Assembly (NCBI GenBank): GCA_945888515.1
Contig: CAMDAD010000001.1
Location: 159,215 to 223,214 of the forward strand
DNA: 64,000 nucleotides
Source: Akkermansia muciniphila
Lineage (GTDB): Bacteria > Verrucomicrobiota > Verrucomicrobiia > Verrucomicrobiales > Akkermansiaceae
Direction: 5' to 3'
Positions 41,956-50,946 of this stretch are shown here, piece by piece. The first letter of the stretch is position 1. Each line of letters starts with the position of its first letter. The position numbers and the translations under genes were made by a program. The notes beneath the pieces were generated by a model that saw only the letters and a program-made list of their open reading frames with translations, was not told the DNA's origin and did no database searches.

Positions 41956-42957
41956 TTACGCTGCGGGTTCTTGCTGATGCGCTGGATTTGCCAGGCAACC
42001 GGGGCAGTTTTGCACCAAATGCCCGGGCGCGACTTCGATCAACTCAGGCACGCTGTCGGTGAGACAGAGATCGCGTTGGCCCATGGTATTACGCTCACGA
42101 AAGGCGCAGCCGCGCGGCGGATTCGTTAGATTCGGCGGCAGCCCAGGAATGGTGTGAAGCAGTTCGTTTTTCGGCTTGATCGAGGGAATGCTCGCCAGCA
42201 AGGCCCGCGTGTAGGCATGGCGCGGATTCGCGAAAAGCAGGTCGCGCGGGGCGGATTCGACGATGCGGCCCGCATACATCACGTTGATCTGATCGCACAT
42301 TTCCGAGACCACGGCGAGATCGTGCGTGATGAAAATCACCGCGCTTCCGAGATCGCGCTGGCGGTCGCGGATCAGATCGAGCACCTGTTTTTGCACGGTC
42401 ACATCCAAGGCAGTGGTGGGCTCATCGCAAACTAACAATTCCGGCCGCGTGATCAGAGCCATGGCGATCATCACGCGCTGCCGCATGCCGCCGGAAAACT
42501 CGTGCGGATAGCTGTGCACGCGCTGCTCGGGATCGTGAATCCCCACTTCCTCGAGCGACTCGATCGCGCGTTTCAGCGCGTCCTTCGCGTTCATGCCGAG
42601 GTGCTGTTGCAGCGGTTCGATGAGCTGGGTGGAAATTTTGAGATAGGGATTGAGCGAAGTCATCGGATCCTGGAAGATCATGCTGATGCGCTTGCCGCGA
42701 ATGCCCGCCATTTGCTGGGGCGTGGCTTTCAGCAGATCGATGCCATCAAACAGCGCCGTGCCCGAGTGGATGCGCCCCGGTGGCTGCGGGATCAAACCTA
42801 ACAACGAATAGCAGGTCACTGATTTCCCTGATCCCGATTCGCCAACAATGCCCATCGTCTTGCCCTTTTCTAGCGAAAACGAAACATTTTCCACGGCGTG
42901 GACGATGCCATTGCGCGTGTGAAAACGGGTGCTCAGATTGCGGACATCGAGAATCAT
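41956..42957 (-). CDS. Oligopeptide ABC transporter ATP-binding protein (OppD/DppD type)
   Basis: A 333-residue ABC ATPase with Walker A ([11 protein letters not shown]), Q-loop [11 protein letters not shown], signature [12 protein letters not shown], Walker [14 protein letters not shown] and H-loop ITHDLAVV. The C-terminal oligopeptide region ([12 protein letters not shown], and later Cys residues [12 protein letters not shown]) typifies the peptide/nickel subfamily with an iron-sulfur-like cluster. Its usual partners (two permeases, a binding protein and OppF) are absent: upstream is a TonB receptor. An orphan ATPase working with permeases elsewhere is likely. Confidence 0.92.
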   Translation of the reverse strand: MILDVRNLSTRFHTRNGIVHAVENVSFSLEKGKTMGIVGESGSGKSVTCYSLLGLIPQPPGRIHSGTALFDGIDLLKATPQQMAGIRGKRISMIFQDPMTSLNPYLKISTQLIEPLQQHLGMNAKDALKRAIESLEEVGIHDPEQRVHSYPHEFSGGMRQRVMIAMALITRPELLVCDEPTTALDVTVQKQVLDLIRDRQRDLGSAVIFITHDLAVVSEMCDQINVMYAGRIVESAPRDLLFANPRHAYTRALLASIPSIKPKNELLHTIPGLPPNLTNPPRGCAFRERNTMGQRDLCLTDSVPELIEVAPGHLVQNCPGCLANPAHQQEPAA

Positions 42958-43057
42958 GACACGGCATTCAATCACCCCACCGCCTCACCCGCAATGGGAA
43001 AGTAGACACAATGAGAGTGATTGAGTGCCATGACTGCCATAAAAAAATCGTGTGCCG

Positions 43058-45136
43058 TTAGAACGCCACACGTATCCCTGCGATGACGCCGCGGCCTGCG
43101 AGAGGAGCCACGTCTTTCAGGAAAGAAGTGCTGAGTCGCGCTTCCTCATCGGTGAGATTCACACCGCGAACGTAACAGGTAGAATCCATCCCCGCGATCT
43201 CCGTGCGGTAACTGATGCCAGCATTGATCAGGAAATAACTGTCCGTCGGCAGCTCGAAATCAGCAGTTCGATTTTGCTCAGCGGCATACTGGCCCTCGAT
43301 GCTGGCTGTGAGCGGTCCTTTTTCGTATTCGAAGGTAGTGCCGATGCGAAAGGGAGGAATGCGAGGCAGCGCGTCGCCGGAATCACGATTTTCCGCATGC
43401 ACACAGTCGGCGCGCAGAATCAAATCGAGGCGTTGCTCACGTTCGCTCACAGCAACCGTTTGTTCATCATCTTTCGCGGCGGTCACTGGACCAAGCAAAT
43501 GGAAAATGGTTTCGAGCTCGAATCCATAGAAGTCGGCGTTGATGGGATCAAACACAAAAATGGGCAATTCTTCATCGGGATCCGTGTCACCGGTGTCGGA
43601 GAGATTGATGTAATCATTGAAGCGATAGAAAAACGCACCGGCACTTCCCGTAACCCATCCATTCTTTTTACGGATGCTGAAATCCGCTGAAAAGGATTCT
43701 TCGCGATCCAAATCCACATCGCCGATTTCAACAGTACTCGTAGCCTTATGCGGACCATTGGCAAACAGCTCAACGTATGTCGGAGGTCGCTGGGTGTAGG
43801 CAAGAGAGAAGGACGCTGCATAGTCCTCGGTGATCTCATAAATCACTCCCGTGGAAGCGCTGAAGGCACCCATATCGACATCCTGTCCGGGACCAAAACG
43901 ATCACTACTCAGGCTTTCGTTGCTGTGATGATCATAGCGGGCACCAAACTGGAATCGCGCTCTGCCCCATTCTTTTTCTTCAAAGAAAAATAGTGCGTGG
44001 CGCTGCGTGTCCACACCCGGAAGGAAGGCCTCTTCACCAGCTGCAGCGAAATCCGTGAACTGAATTTCATAACCAAAGGTTCCCTCATATCCGGCGACGG
44101 CTTTGTGCATGAACTCCACACGACCGTTGAATCCCTCGGTATCAAACACCGTGCCCACCTCGCTGCCCTCAAACTCCGTGTGAGTGTAATCCGAGTAACC
44201 GAAGTTAAAACGGATCTCGCGCAGAAAATTCAGCGGCTCATAGACCGCGCCACGCATATCCCAGCGGCGCTGCTCCAGATCGATCGTAACATCCGGCTCC
44301 CCCACTGTGCCGTAGTCCGAGTTCATTCCAGAAAAGGAAAAACCTAGATAGCCATTTTCAAAAATGTGCGATGCGCCCAGCCCGAGCCCTTCCGAGTTGG
44401 TAAAGCTGTTAGGCAAGGTGCCATAAGGTTGTGGAACGCTGGGGTCATCGAGTGCGCGCTGCGCCGAGGAACGGGCAAAGCCGGGTATGTCGATATTTTC
44501 CGTTTCACGATTGAATAGATCCAAGTGGAAAACCCAAGGACCTTGGCCCCAGTTGAACTCCGCACTTTGCGAAAGCGAATTGTCCGCCGTGCCGCCCATG
44601 AAATCGATCCGACCTTTCGGATGAGTGCCGCTGAAGCGCTCTTCCGCGATGCGATTGTCGATCACATTCACAACACCGCCGAGAGTGTTTGGGCCATAGA
44701 TTAGTGTGGCAGGTCCGCGCACCACCTCGATGGACTGCACTGAAAGCGGATCGACTGTGACCGCATGGTCTGGACTGACATTCGAGACATCGATCAACGA
44801 TGTGCCATTCTGCAACATCCGAACGCGATCGTCACCCATGCCGCGCAACACCGGACGACTAGAACCGGGGGCAAAATACGTGGAACTCACGCCGGGAAGA
44901 CGATTGAGAGTTTCGCCAAGCGTTGGCTCGATGCGGAGGAGCAGGCGATCATCCGAGAGCACATTCGCTGGGAGAATTTGCTCGTAGAGTGTCTGGTCCG
45001 AGCGGTTCGCGGTAACCACTACTTGATCGAGAATTTCCGACGGAATCGTGGCTTCTTCTGGCTGCTCCGCCGAATGAACCCATGTGAGCGAAATGGCCAA
45101 AACTGATAGGAAGGAGTTTGTGCAAGTGACTTTCAT
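43058..45136 (-). CDS. TonB-dependent outer-membrane receptor
   Basis: A 692-residue beta-barrel receptor. Signal peptide (NSFLSVLAISLTWVHSAE), then a TonB box (DQVVVTANR), a plug domain with LRGMGDDRVRMLQNG and VRGPATLIYGPNTLGGVVNVID, and a barrel ending in the Phe-terminated strand GRGVIAGIRVAF. The plug and barrel resemble ZnuD-like metal receptors, but the substrate cannot be fixed. A GTTATAAC palindrome lies upstream. It needs an ExbB-ExbD-TonB complex; one is at 6051-7908. Start ATG 45136 chosen to place the signal peptide at the N-terminus; ATG 45166 would extend it. Confidence 0.9.
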   Translation of the reverse strand: MKVTCTNSFLSVLAISLTWVHSAEQPEEATIPSEILDQVVVTANRSDQTLYEQILPANVLSDDRLLLRIEPTLGETLNRLPGVSSTYFAPGSSRPVLRGMGDDRVRMLQNGTSLIDVSNVSPDHAVTVDPLSVQSIEVVRGPATLIYGPNTLGGVVNVIDNRIAEERFSGTHPKGRIDFMGGTADNSLSQSAEFNWGQGPWVFHLDLFNRETENIDIPGFARSSAQRALDDPSVPQPYGTLPNSFTNSEGLGLGASHIFENGYLGFSFSGMNSDYGTVGEPDVTIDLEQRRWDMRGAVYEPLNFLREIRFNFGYSDYTHTEFEGSEVGTVFDTEGFNGRVEFMHKAVAGYEGTFGYEIQFTDFAAAGEEAFLPGVDTQRHALFFFEEKEWGRARFQFGARYDHHSNESLSSDRFGPGQDVDMGAFSASTGVIYEITEDYAASFSLAYTQRPPTYVELFANGPHKATSTVEIGDVDLDREESFSADFSIRKKNGWVTGSAGAFFYRFNDYINLSDTGDTDPDEELPIFVFDPINADFYGFELETIFHLLGPVTAAKDDEQTVAVSEREQRLDLILRADCVHAENRDSGDALPRIPPFRIGTTFEYEKGPLTASIEGQYAAEQNRTADFELPTDSYFLINAGISYRTEIAGMDSTCYVRGVNLTDEEARLSTSFLKDVAPLAGRGVIAGIRVAF

Positions 45137-45194
45137 CGGAATTGTCTTAACGCAATTGATTTGCATATGGAAGAAAAAAATGCAAAAAATATGC

Positions 45195-45202
45195 GTTATA
45201 AC
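45195..45202. promoter_or_regulatory. Palindrome upstream of the TonB receptor, Zur-like core
   Basis: GTTATAAC lies about 60 bases before the receptor start in the divergent promoter region shared with fabV. The Zur boxes of proteobacteria have GTTATAxxATAAC-type cores, so a zinc-repressor site is one guess. Only the core matches; no regulator gene is in the window. Confidence 0.25.
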
Positions 45203-45379
45203 AACTTTCCCTACCGTGCCCGTTCAATCCCTCTGACATCACCTGCAGATCACCAGCAAATTGAGACGATAGGTCATAATACGATGAGAAGCGAAGAATG
45301 ATTTCACAGAAGTATCGCACAGAAAAAACGCCAGTTCAGGATTGCCAGCAAGTCGCGAAATCTTCACAGTGCCTCCGTC

Positions 45380-46573
45380 ATGATCATCGCTCCGAAAATC
45401 CGTGGATTCATTTGCACCACCGCTCATCCCAAGGGCTGCGCCGCTCACGTTGCCGAACAAATCGCCGTCGTCAAAAGCCGCGGCGCCATCGCTACGGGTC
45501 CCCAAAAAGTGCTCGTGATCGGTTCGTCCACGGGCTACGGCCTGTCTTCACGCATCGCCGCCGCCTTTGGCTCCGGTGCTGCCACCATGGGGGTGTTTTT
45601 CGAAAAACCCGCCGAGGCCGACCGCTGCGGCACCGCCGGTTGGTATAACTCCGCCGCCTTTGAAAAAGCCGCCGCCGCCGAGGGCCTCTACGCCCGATCC
45701 TTCAATGGTGATGCCTTTTCCGATGCCATGAAAGCGGAAGTCTGCGCCGCGATCAAAGCCGATCTCGGTCAAGTCGATTGCATCATTTACAGCCTCGCCT
45801 CTCCCCGCCGCACCGATCCGAAAACCGGCGAGGTCTACAAGTCCGTGCTCAAGTCCATCGGCGAGCCCTACACGAACAAAAATCTCAATACCACCAGTGG
45901 CGTGGTCGATGAAGTGACCATCACCCCCGCCGAGGGCGACGATATCAAAAACACCGTGGCCGTGATGGGCGGTGAGGACTGGGAAATGTGGATCGATGCC
46001 CTGCTCGCTGAGAACCTCATCGCCCCCGGCACACAGACGGTCGCCTATTCCTACATCGGCCCCGAGCTCACCTGGCCCATCTACAAAAACGGCACCATCG
46101 GTGCGGCGAAGGAAGACGTGGAACGCGCCCAGCGTGCCCTCGATGAAAAACTCGCCCCGCTCGGCGGTAAGGCCTGGGTCTCCGTGAACAAAGCGCTCGT
46201 CACCCAAGCCAGCTCCGCCATTCCCGTGGTGCCGCTCTACATTTCCCTGCTCTACAAAGTCATGAAAGCCGAGGGAACACACGAGGACACCATCGAACAA
46301 ATGGACCGCCTCTTCCGCGATCGCATGTATAGTGGCAACCCGCAGCCCGATGAAGCCGGCCGCATCCGCGTGGACGACTGGGAAATGGCATCAGCCGTGC
46401 AGGCCCTCGTCGCCGAGCGCTGGAAGACTGTCTCCACCGACAATCTCGCCGAGCTCGCCGACTTCGAAGGCTACCAAACCAGCTTCCTCCGCCTCTTCGG
46501 CTTCGGCCTCGCCGGCGTCAACTACGAAGCCGACACCGACCCGAACGTCGCCGTGCCTTCGTTGCAAAGCTGA
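45380..46573 (+). CDS. fabV: Enoyl-ACP / trans-2-enoyl-CoA reductase FabV
   Basis: NADH-dependent reductase for the last step of fatty-acid elongation, resistant to triclosan in the known cases. The 397 residues show the nucleotide site GSSTGYGLSSRIAAAFG, then YNSAAFEKAA, and the catalytic YKNGTIGAAK (Tyr-x8-Lys) after GPELTWPI. Length is typical. It is divergent from the TonB receptor, with 243 bases between starts. Codon use is unusually GC-rich compared with neighbours. Confidence 0.95.
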   Translation: MIIAPKIRGFICTTAHPKGCAAHVAEQIAVVKSRGAIATGPQKVLVIGSSTGYGLSSRIAAAFGSGAATMGVFFEKPAEADRCGTAGWYNSAAFEKAAAAEGLYARSFNGDAFSDAMKAEVCAAIKADLGQVDCIIYSLASPRRTDPKTGEVYKSVLKSIGEPYTNKNLNTTSGVVDEVTITPAEGDDIKNTVAVMGGEDWEMWIDALLAENLIAPGTQTVAYSYIGPELTWPIYKNGTIGAAKEDVERAQRALDEKLAPLGGKAWVSVNKALVTQASSAIPVVPLYISLLYKVMKAEGTHEDTIEQMDRLFRDRMYSGNPQPDEAGRIRVDDWEMASAVQALVAERWKTVSTDNLAELADFEGYQTSFLRLFGFGLAGVNYEADTDPNVAVPSLQS

Positions 46574-46754
46574 GCCTATCCGAGATCCGAAGTTCAACGT
46601 GAGTCGCTTGATAGGACACCTGAAACAGAAGAAGGGGTTACTTCCCCCATCGATGCCACCCGCCGCGTCGCGGTATCACGACCCTTACCTGCGATGACTA
46701 ACTTCTGGAAGATGGGGAGTGAGCAAGGCTCAAAATCAATTGTCTAGCCCCTGA

Positions 46755-46952
46755 TCACTCGGTCTGTTGCTCTCCGTTGGAATCGACTGATTCCGCTCCC
46801 TCCAAAATTTTGTGAATTCCATGTTCCAAGCAGAACTGGAGGATCTCTTCCTGTGGTTTGCCGGTTTTTTCCGCGGCCTCGTTCAGGAGACGCTCGACCT
46901 CTTCCGATACCGAGACCGGATGAAGTTCGGAAGTTGGCGGGGGTCCATCCAC
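46755..46952 (-). CDS. Small ribbon-helix-helix-like protein, copy 1
   Basis: A 65-residue protein: a short strand-like start (PVSVSEEVERLLNEAAEKTG), a turn (KPQEEI) and a helix (LQFCLEHGIHKILEG), the pattern of CopG/MetJ-type ribbon-helix-helix DNA binders. It is clearly paralogous to the product of 47124-47309 (LLNEAA.KTG...EEIL.FCL.HGI..IL.EAE). No toxin partner is adjacent. Probably a regulator or antitoxin relic. Confidence 0.6.
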   Translation of the reverse strand: MDGPPPTSELHPVSVSEEVERLLNEAAEKTGKPQEEILQFCLEHGIHKILEGAESVDSNGEQQTE

Positions 46953-46994
46953 AAGCTCTGTGTAACTAATTCAGCTACAAAAGAAAGAAAAAAA

Positions 46995-47093
46995 ATGAAA
47001 AAATCACGACACAAAGTCCTTCGTGACAGAAAGCATTGCAACCGCTTAGCCGCCATTGCGCAACTCGGCCTCATCCCCTTTCCACGCCGATGA
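46995..47093 (+). CDS. Possible 32-residue basic peptide
   Basis: Small ORF on the plus strand between the two ribbon-helix-helix genes, preceded by a purine-rich AAGAAAG stretch seven bases before the ATG that could act as a ribosome-binding site. The product is Arg/Lys-rich (MKKSRHKVLRDRKHCNRL, then AAIAQLGLIPFPRR). Coding is unproven; no homologue claimed. Confidence 0.35.
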   Translation: MKKSRHKVLRDRKHCNRLAAIAQLGLIPFPRR

Positions 47094-47123
47094 CCTAAAC
47101 CGCCTCGCACTGCTTGCGCTCGA

Positions 47124-47309
47124 TCACACGGAATCGGTGTTTTCTGCCTCTGCCAAGATTCTCTCGATGCCGTGTTTCAGGCAAAAATGCAGAATTTCTT
47201 CCCGACTTCTCCCAGTTTGCTGAGCGGCCTCGTTTAGAAGTACTTCCATGCGCGGCGAAAGTGGCAGAATCGAATCCGCTGCTGTAGACATTTGCTCTGA
47301 GAAACTCAT
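47124..47309 (-). CDS. Small ribbon-helix-helix-like protein, copy 2
   Basis: A 61-residue protein sharing the core of copy 1: PRMEVLLNEAAQQTG, RSREEILHFCLKHGI and ERILAEAEN. The two genes are 171 bases apart in the same direction, so they arose by tandem duplication. The N-termini differ. Function as in copy 1, unknown. Confidence 0.6.
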   Translation of the reverse strand: MSFSEQMSTAADSILPLSPRMEVLLNEAAQQTGRSREEILHFCLKHGIERILAEAENTDSV

Positions 47310-47667
47310 ATTCCGAAGTATGACTAATTACTTGATACACTCAAGAAAAAAGTTGCTAAATTTACGACATATCCGAGATTTCAGATGGATGCGTCCCGAC
47401 TCATCATCTCCATTATTGCACTCACCATTCCCTGAGAAACCACAAGGCATCACCCTGCTTTTCCGCCGAGTGACTAAGCATCAACGATTCTTTGTATCCG
47501 ACCTGCATTCACCCGCCACTTGAATCGCCGCAGCCATTGATGCGTATTTCCGCTTCCTCGCCATCGGCGAGGGTCGTGTGGTCATGGTGCAATTCGACTT
47601 GCGCAGAGGACCTTGCATCGAACATAATCAGCAGTCCCTTGGCAAATTGGGGGGCGACCTCCTTTGT
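47310..47667. other. Intergenic region with a possible coding remnant
   Basis: About 360 bases between the second ribbon-helix-helix gene and the esterase. Bases 47310-47450 are AT-rich and without features. Bases 47509-47667 contain an open minus-strand frame described separately. The esterase promoter must lie here. Confidence 0.4.
47509..47667 (-). pseudogene. Possible 3' remnant of an unidentified gene
   Basis: The minus strand reads as a protein-like stretch (FAKGLLIMFDARSSAQVEL, then HHDHTTLADGEEAEIRING) ending in a stop at 47509. The composition is that of a folded beta-rich C-terminus, but its upstream part would run into the esterase coding region. It may be the tail of a deleted gene, or chance. 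Confidence 0.3.
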
Positions 47668-49434
47668 ATGAAAAAAATCCTTGTTCTTGGTTTTTGGTGG
47701 ATGATGGCATGGCAAGGCTCAGCCGAAGAGCGCGTCGCGCTTTGGCCGGAGGGAAGGATTCCCCATTTCCAAGCGCAGCAAATCGCCGCGACCAGTAGCG
47801 AGACCAAGGTTCCAGGATTCAATGCGGCGGAGCATACCATGCCGCACCTGAATTGGTATGAAGCGCCCGTGAAGAAAAACGGCGCCTGCATGTTGCTGAT
47901 TTCTGGCGGCGGCTATGAACGCTGCGTCGATGGCGTATCGGTAGACCGGGCGGCGAAACAACTCACGCAGCTCGGTTATGTTTGCGTGAATCTCACCTAT
48001 CGCACACCGCGGCCAAAAAACCTGCCAATCTATCAGAGTGCATGGGAGGATGGGCAGCGCGCCATCCGCCACATTCGTCATGAGGCATCGAAGCGTGGGT
48101 ATGATGCGGAAAAGATCGGTATGCTCGGTTTTTCCGCGGGCTCGCATCTTAGCGTTTTGCTCGGGACCAGCGCGCTCACACCGGCCTACGCGGCCATGGA
48201 TGACCTCGACAAGCTACCCTGCCACATCAACTGGGCGGTGCCGGTCTTCACCGCCTACGCTCTTACCGATGGCCTCACTGGGCCTAACACCCGCGAGGGC
48301 GATGCTCCGGATGTGAAGCTCTCACAGGCATTCCAGTTCGATGCCAAAACCTGTCCCATGGCGCTCTTTCACGGCGGGACTGATGTCTATTCTCCTCTTG
48401 GCTCTACGCAGATTTATCGCCAACTCCGCCGCATGAAAATCCCTGCCGAGCTCCATCTCTTCGCGGACCGACCCCACGGTTTCATGGGCGATCCGGAGAA
48501 GCGCGAAGATGGCACCGCCTACGATCACTGGTTCGATCGCGTCACCGAGTTTCTCCGTCAGATGAATTACGATGGGCAGCTCGGCGCGGAGGTCCCGCTC
48601 ATGCAACGCTACGCGAGTGATGATGCCCGCGGAGACTACCGCAAGGTGCCGCTCTGGCCGGAAGGGAAAATGCCCGATGCTCAGGCCAAACAAGTGCAGC
48701 CTTACCTAGAGTGGCACATGCCGAAACAACTCAAGACCAAGGCCGTGCAAATCATTTTCTCGGGAGGGTCCTACAATGGCAATAACCCCGACGAGTTCGA
48801 AGTCGCACCCGCGCGGCGCTATCTCAATGAAAAAGGCATGGCAGTCGTGACGATGAAATATCGCACGCCCCGACCACAAGGCGGCTTGGGGAAACACACC
48901 ACCGCTTGGCAGGACTTACAGCGCTGCATCCGTCTTGTAAGAAGCGAGGCAACGGCGAAAGGGCTGAATCCCGAGCGCATCGGTATCATGGGTTCCTCCG
49001 CGGGCGGTCATCTCGCACTGATGGGCGCTACCAGTTCAAGATCCCGCTCCTATGCCGCGATTGATGCCATCGACAAGATTTCCTGCAGCGTTCAATGGGC
49101 CGTAGCGATCTATCCGGCCTATGCCCTGACCGACGGCATCGAATCCGGCAACGCCAAAGGCGGCAACGAGGATGACTCTCGGCTCGCCCCAGAATTCGCA
49201 TTTGATCTTGCGACTTGTCCGATGCTATTCATCCATGGCGACTCCGATGGATGGGCAGCGATGAATTCGGTGAAATGCTGGGAACAGCTCCGCCGCATGG
49301 GAATCCAATCTGATCTTCACACGCTGGCCACGCGAAGTCATTGTTTCCAAAGAGCTGCATCTCCCGAGACGGGCAGTTACACCTGGATGGGACGCATCTG
49401 GGAATTCATGAATCACAAGGGCTACAACAAGTGA
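47668..49434 (+). CDS. Secreted tandem-domain alpha/beta-hydrolase (acetyl-esterase type)
   Basis: A 588-residue protein with a signal peptide (KKILVLGFWWMMAWQGSAEE) and two homologous hydrolase domains of about 290 residues. Each begins with a WPEG(R/K)(I/M)P pattern (near residues 24 and 330), has YRTPRP, a GxSxG nucleophile elbow (GFSAG 154-158, Ser156; GSSAG 442-446, Ser444) and a C-terminal Asp/His region (FHGGTDVYSP and RPHGF; FIHGDSDGWA and RSHCF). This resembles carbohydrate acetyl-esterases (BD-FAE type) that act on plant polysaccharides. Both active sites look intact. The ATG at 47668 yields the signal peptide. Confidence 0.85.
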   Translation: MKKILVLGFWWMMAWQGSAEERVALWPEGRIPHFQAQQIAATSSETKVPGFNAAEHTMPHLNWYEAPVKKNGACMLLISGGGYERCVDGVSVDRAAKQLTQLGYVCVNLTYRTPRPKNLPIYQSAWEDGQRAIRHIRHEASKRGYDAEKIGMLGFSAGSHLSVLLGTSALTPAYAAMDDLDKLPCHINWAVPVFTAYALTDGLTGPNTREGDAPDVKLSQAFQFDAKTCPMALFHGGTDVYSPLGSTQIYRQLRRMKIPAELHLFADRPHGFMGDPEKREDGTAYDHWFDRVTEFLRQMNYDGQLGAEVPLMQRYASDDARGDYRKVPLWPEGKMPDAQAKQVQPYLEWHMPKQLKTKAVQIIFSGGSYNGNNPDEFEVAPARRYLNEKGMAVVTMKYRTPRPQGGLGKHTTAWQDLQRCIRLVRSEATAKGLNPERIGIMGSSAGGHLALMGATSSRSRSYAAIDAIDKISCSVQWAVAIYPAYALTDGIESGNAKGGNEDDSRLAPEFAFDLATCPMLFIHGDSDGWAAMNSVKCWEQLRRMGIQSDLHTLATRSHCFQRAASPETGSYTWMGRIWEFMNHKGYNK

Positions 49435-49441
49435 TAAAGAA

Positions 49442-49464
49442 GAGAGGAAGAGCAACTTCCTCTC
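49442..49464. terminator. Hairpin between convergent esterase and DUF1501 genes
   Basis: A nine-base-pair stem (GAGAGGAAG at 49442-49450 with CTTCCTCTC at 49456-49464) and a five-base loop. On the minus strand it is followed by a T-rich stretch, so it may serve both converging genes. Confidence 0.55.
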
Positions 49465-49472
49465 CCTAACAT

Positions 49473-50927
49473 TTACGCGATGATCTCACGGATCGGCTCG
49501 ATTTCCTCTACACCGACCAATTTCTGATCGAGGCCGTTGTAGAAAAAACTCAGCTTGTTCGGATCGATGCCCATCTGTTGGAGGATCGTGGCGTGCAGGT
49601 GTTTCACTTGGCAACGATTGACCACAGCTTGTGAGCCGAGTTCATCGGTTTCGCCGTAGCTGATGCCGCCCTTGATGCCTCCGCCTGCCATCCACATCGT
49701 GAAACCGTAGGAGTTGTGATCGCGCCCTGTGCCGGCGGCATACTCGGCCGTGGGTTGACGTCCGAATTCACCACCCCAAACGACCAAGGTTTCATCTAAC
49801 AACCCGCGCTGTTTCAGATCCTTGAGCAGTCCCGCGATCGCCTTATCGGTATTGCCCGCATGGAAGTTGTGATTTTTTTCTAAGTCGCCATGCGCGTCCC
49901 AGTTATCATCGTTGTGCGCGCCGCCAGAGTAGATTTGGATGAAACGCACGCCGCGCTCGACCAATCGACGCGCGAGAAGGCACTTGCGGCCAAAGTCCTC
50001 GGTGCGCGGCTGGTCCATGCCATAGAGCGCCTTGATGTGCTCTGGCTCGCGGTCCACATCAATGGCCTCTGGCGCGGTCGTTTGCATGCGGAAGGCCAGC
50101 TCGTAACTGGCGATGCGCGATGCCAGATCGCTGTGGTCCTCGCGACCTTTCAAGTGAGCGTGATTGGCATCGCCAAGGTAATCTAACAGAGAGCGCTGCT
50201 GCACGCGGTTCATACCGTTTTTGTCAGCGAGGTTGAGGATCGGATCGCCCTGCGAGCGAAAGACCACGCCTTGATACGACGCGGGCATGTAGCCGGAGGA
50301 CCAATTTTTCGCGCCGGAAATCGGGCCACCGGTTTTATCGAGCATGACCACATAGCCGGGCAAGTTTTCGTTCACCGAACCGAGCCCGTAGTTCAGCCAA
50401 GACCCTAACGAAGGCTTGCCACTGAGCAGCGAGCCACTGTTCATCATGAGCATCGCCGAGCCATGGATGGGCGAGTCCGCTGTCATCGAATGGACGAACG
50501 CGATGTCATCCACGCATTGCGCGGTGTGCGGGAAAAGATCGGACACATACTTGCCGCATTGCCCGTATTGTTGGAATTTCCACTTGGGTCCGACCACGCG
50601 GCCTTGGTTTTTTTTGCCACCGCGGCCGAACGTTTTGATCGGGATCGTTTTGCCATCGAGCGGATAGAGTTTCGGCTTGTAATCGAACGTATCCATGTGG
50701 CTGGGCCCGCCGTACATGAAGAGAAAGATGACGGACTTCGCCTTGGCAGGCAATTGCGGTGTGCGCGGTGCCAGCGGATTGGTCATCATTTCCGCAGCCT
50801 CGCCCTGGGAAAAAAATCCGCTCTGCCCTAACAAGCCGGTGAGCGCGAGTGAGGTGAAGCCACCACCGAGCTGATGGAGGAATTCACGCTTGCGAATTTG
50901 ACCGCAGAAATTGGGAACATGGATCAT
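49473..50927 (-). CDS. DUF1501 domain protein
   Basis: A 484-residue DUF1501 protein, of a sulfatase-like alkaline-phosphatase fold. It opens with a twin-arginine-like region (RKREFLHQLGGGFTSLALTG), then VIFLFMYGGPSHMDTFDYKP, a metal-site Asp and His, and ends with VVWGGEFGRQP and DHNSYGFTMWMAGGG. Its partner is the DUF1549/1553 protein 19 bases upstream. These pairs are hallmarks of Planctomycetes and Verrucomicrobia; the biochemical role is not established, though links to polysaccharide use are discussed. The ATG at 50927 is the start that gives the typical N-terminus. Confidence 0.93.
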   Translation of the reverse strand: MIHVPNFCGQIRKREFLHQLGGGFTSLALTGLLGQSGFFSQGEAAEMMTNPLAPRTPQLPAKAKSVIFLFMYGGPSHMDTFDYKPKLYPLDGKTIPIKTFGRGGKKNQGRVVGPKWKFQQYGQCGKYVSDLFPHTAQCVDDIAFVHSMTADSPIHGSAMLMMNSGSLLSGKPSLGSWLNYGLGSVNENLPGYVVMLDKTGGPISGAKNWSSGYMPASYQGVVFRSQGDPILNLADKNGMNRVQQRSLLDYLGDANHAHLKGREDHSDLASRIASYELAFRMQTTAPEAIDVDREPEHIKALYGMDQPRTEDFGRKCLLARRLVERGVRFIQIYSGGAHNDDNWDAHGDLEKNHNFHAGNTDKAIAGLLKDLKQRGLLDETLVVWGGEFGRQPTAEYAAGTGRDHNSYGFTMWMAGGGIKGGISYGETDELGSQAVVNRCQVKHLHATILQQMGIDPNKLSFFYNGLDQKLVGVEEIEPIREIIA

Positions 50928-50946
50928 GGCTCTGGTAGTGAAATGT

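Noticed and set aside
45548..46300. 250-codon minus-strand open frame inside fabV
   Set aside because: Lies wholly opposite fabV, whose catalytic motifs are intact; composition is typical of an antisense shadow in a GC-rich gene.
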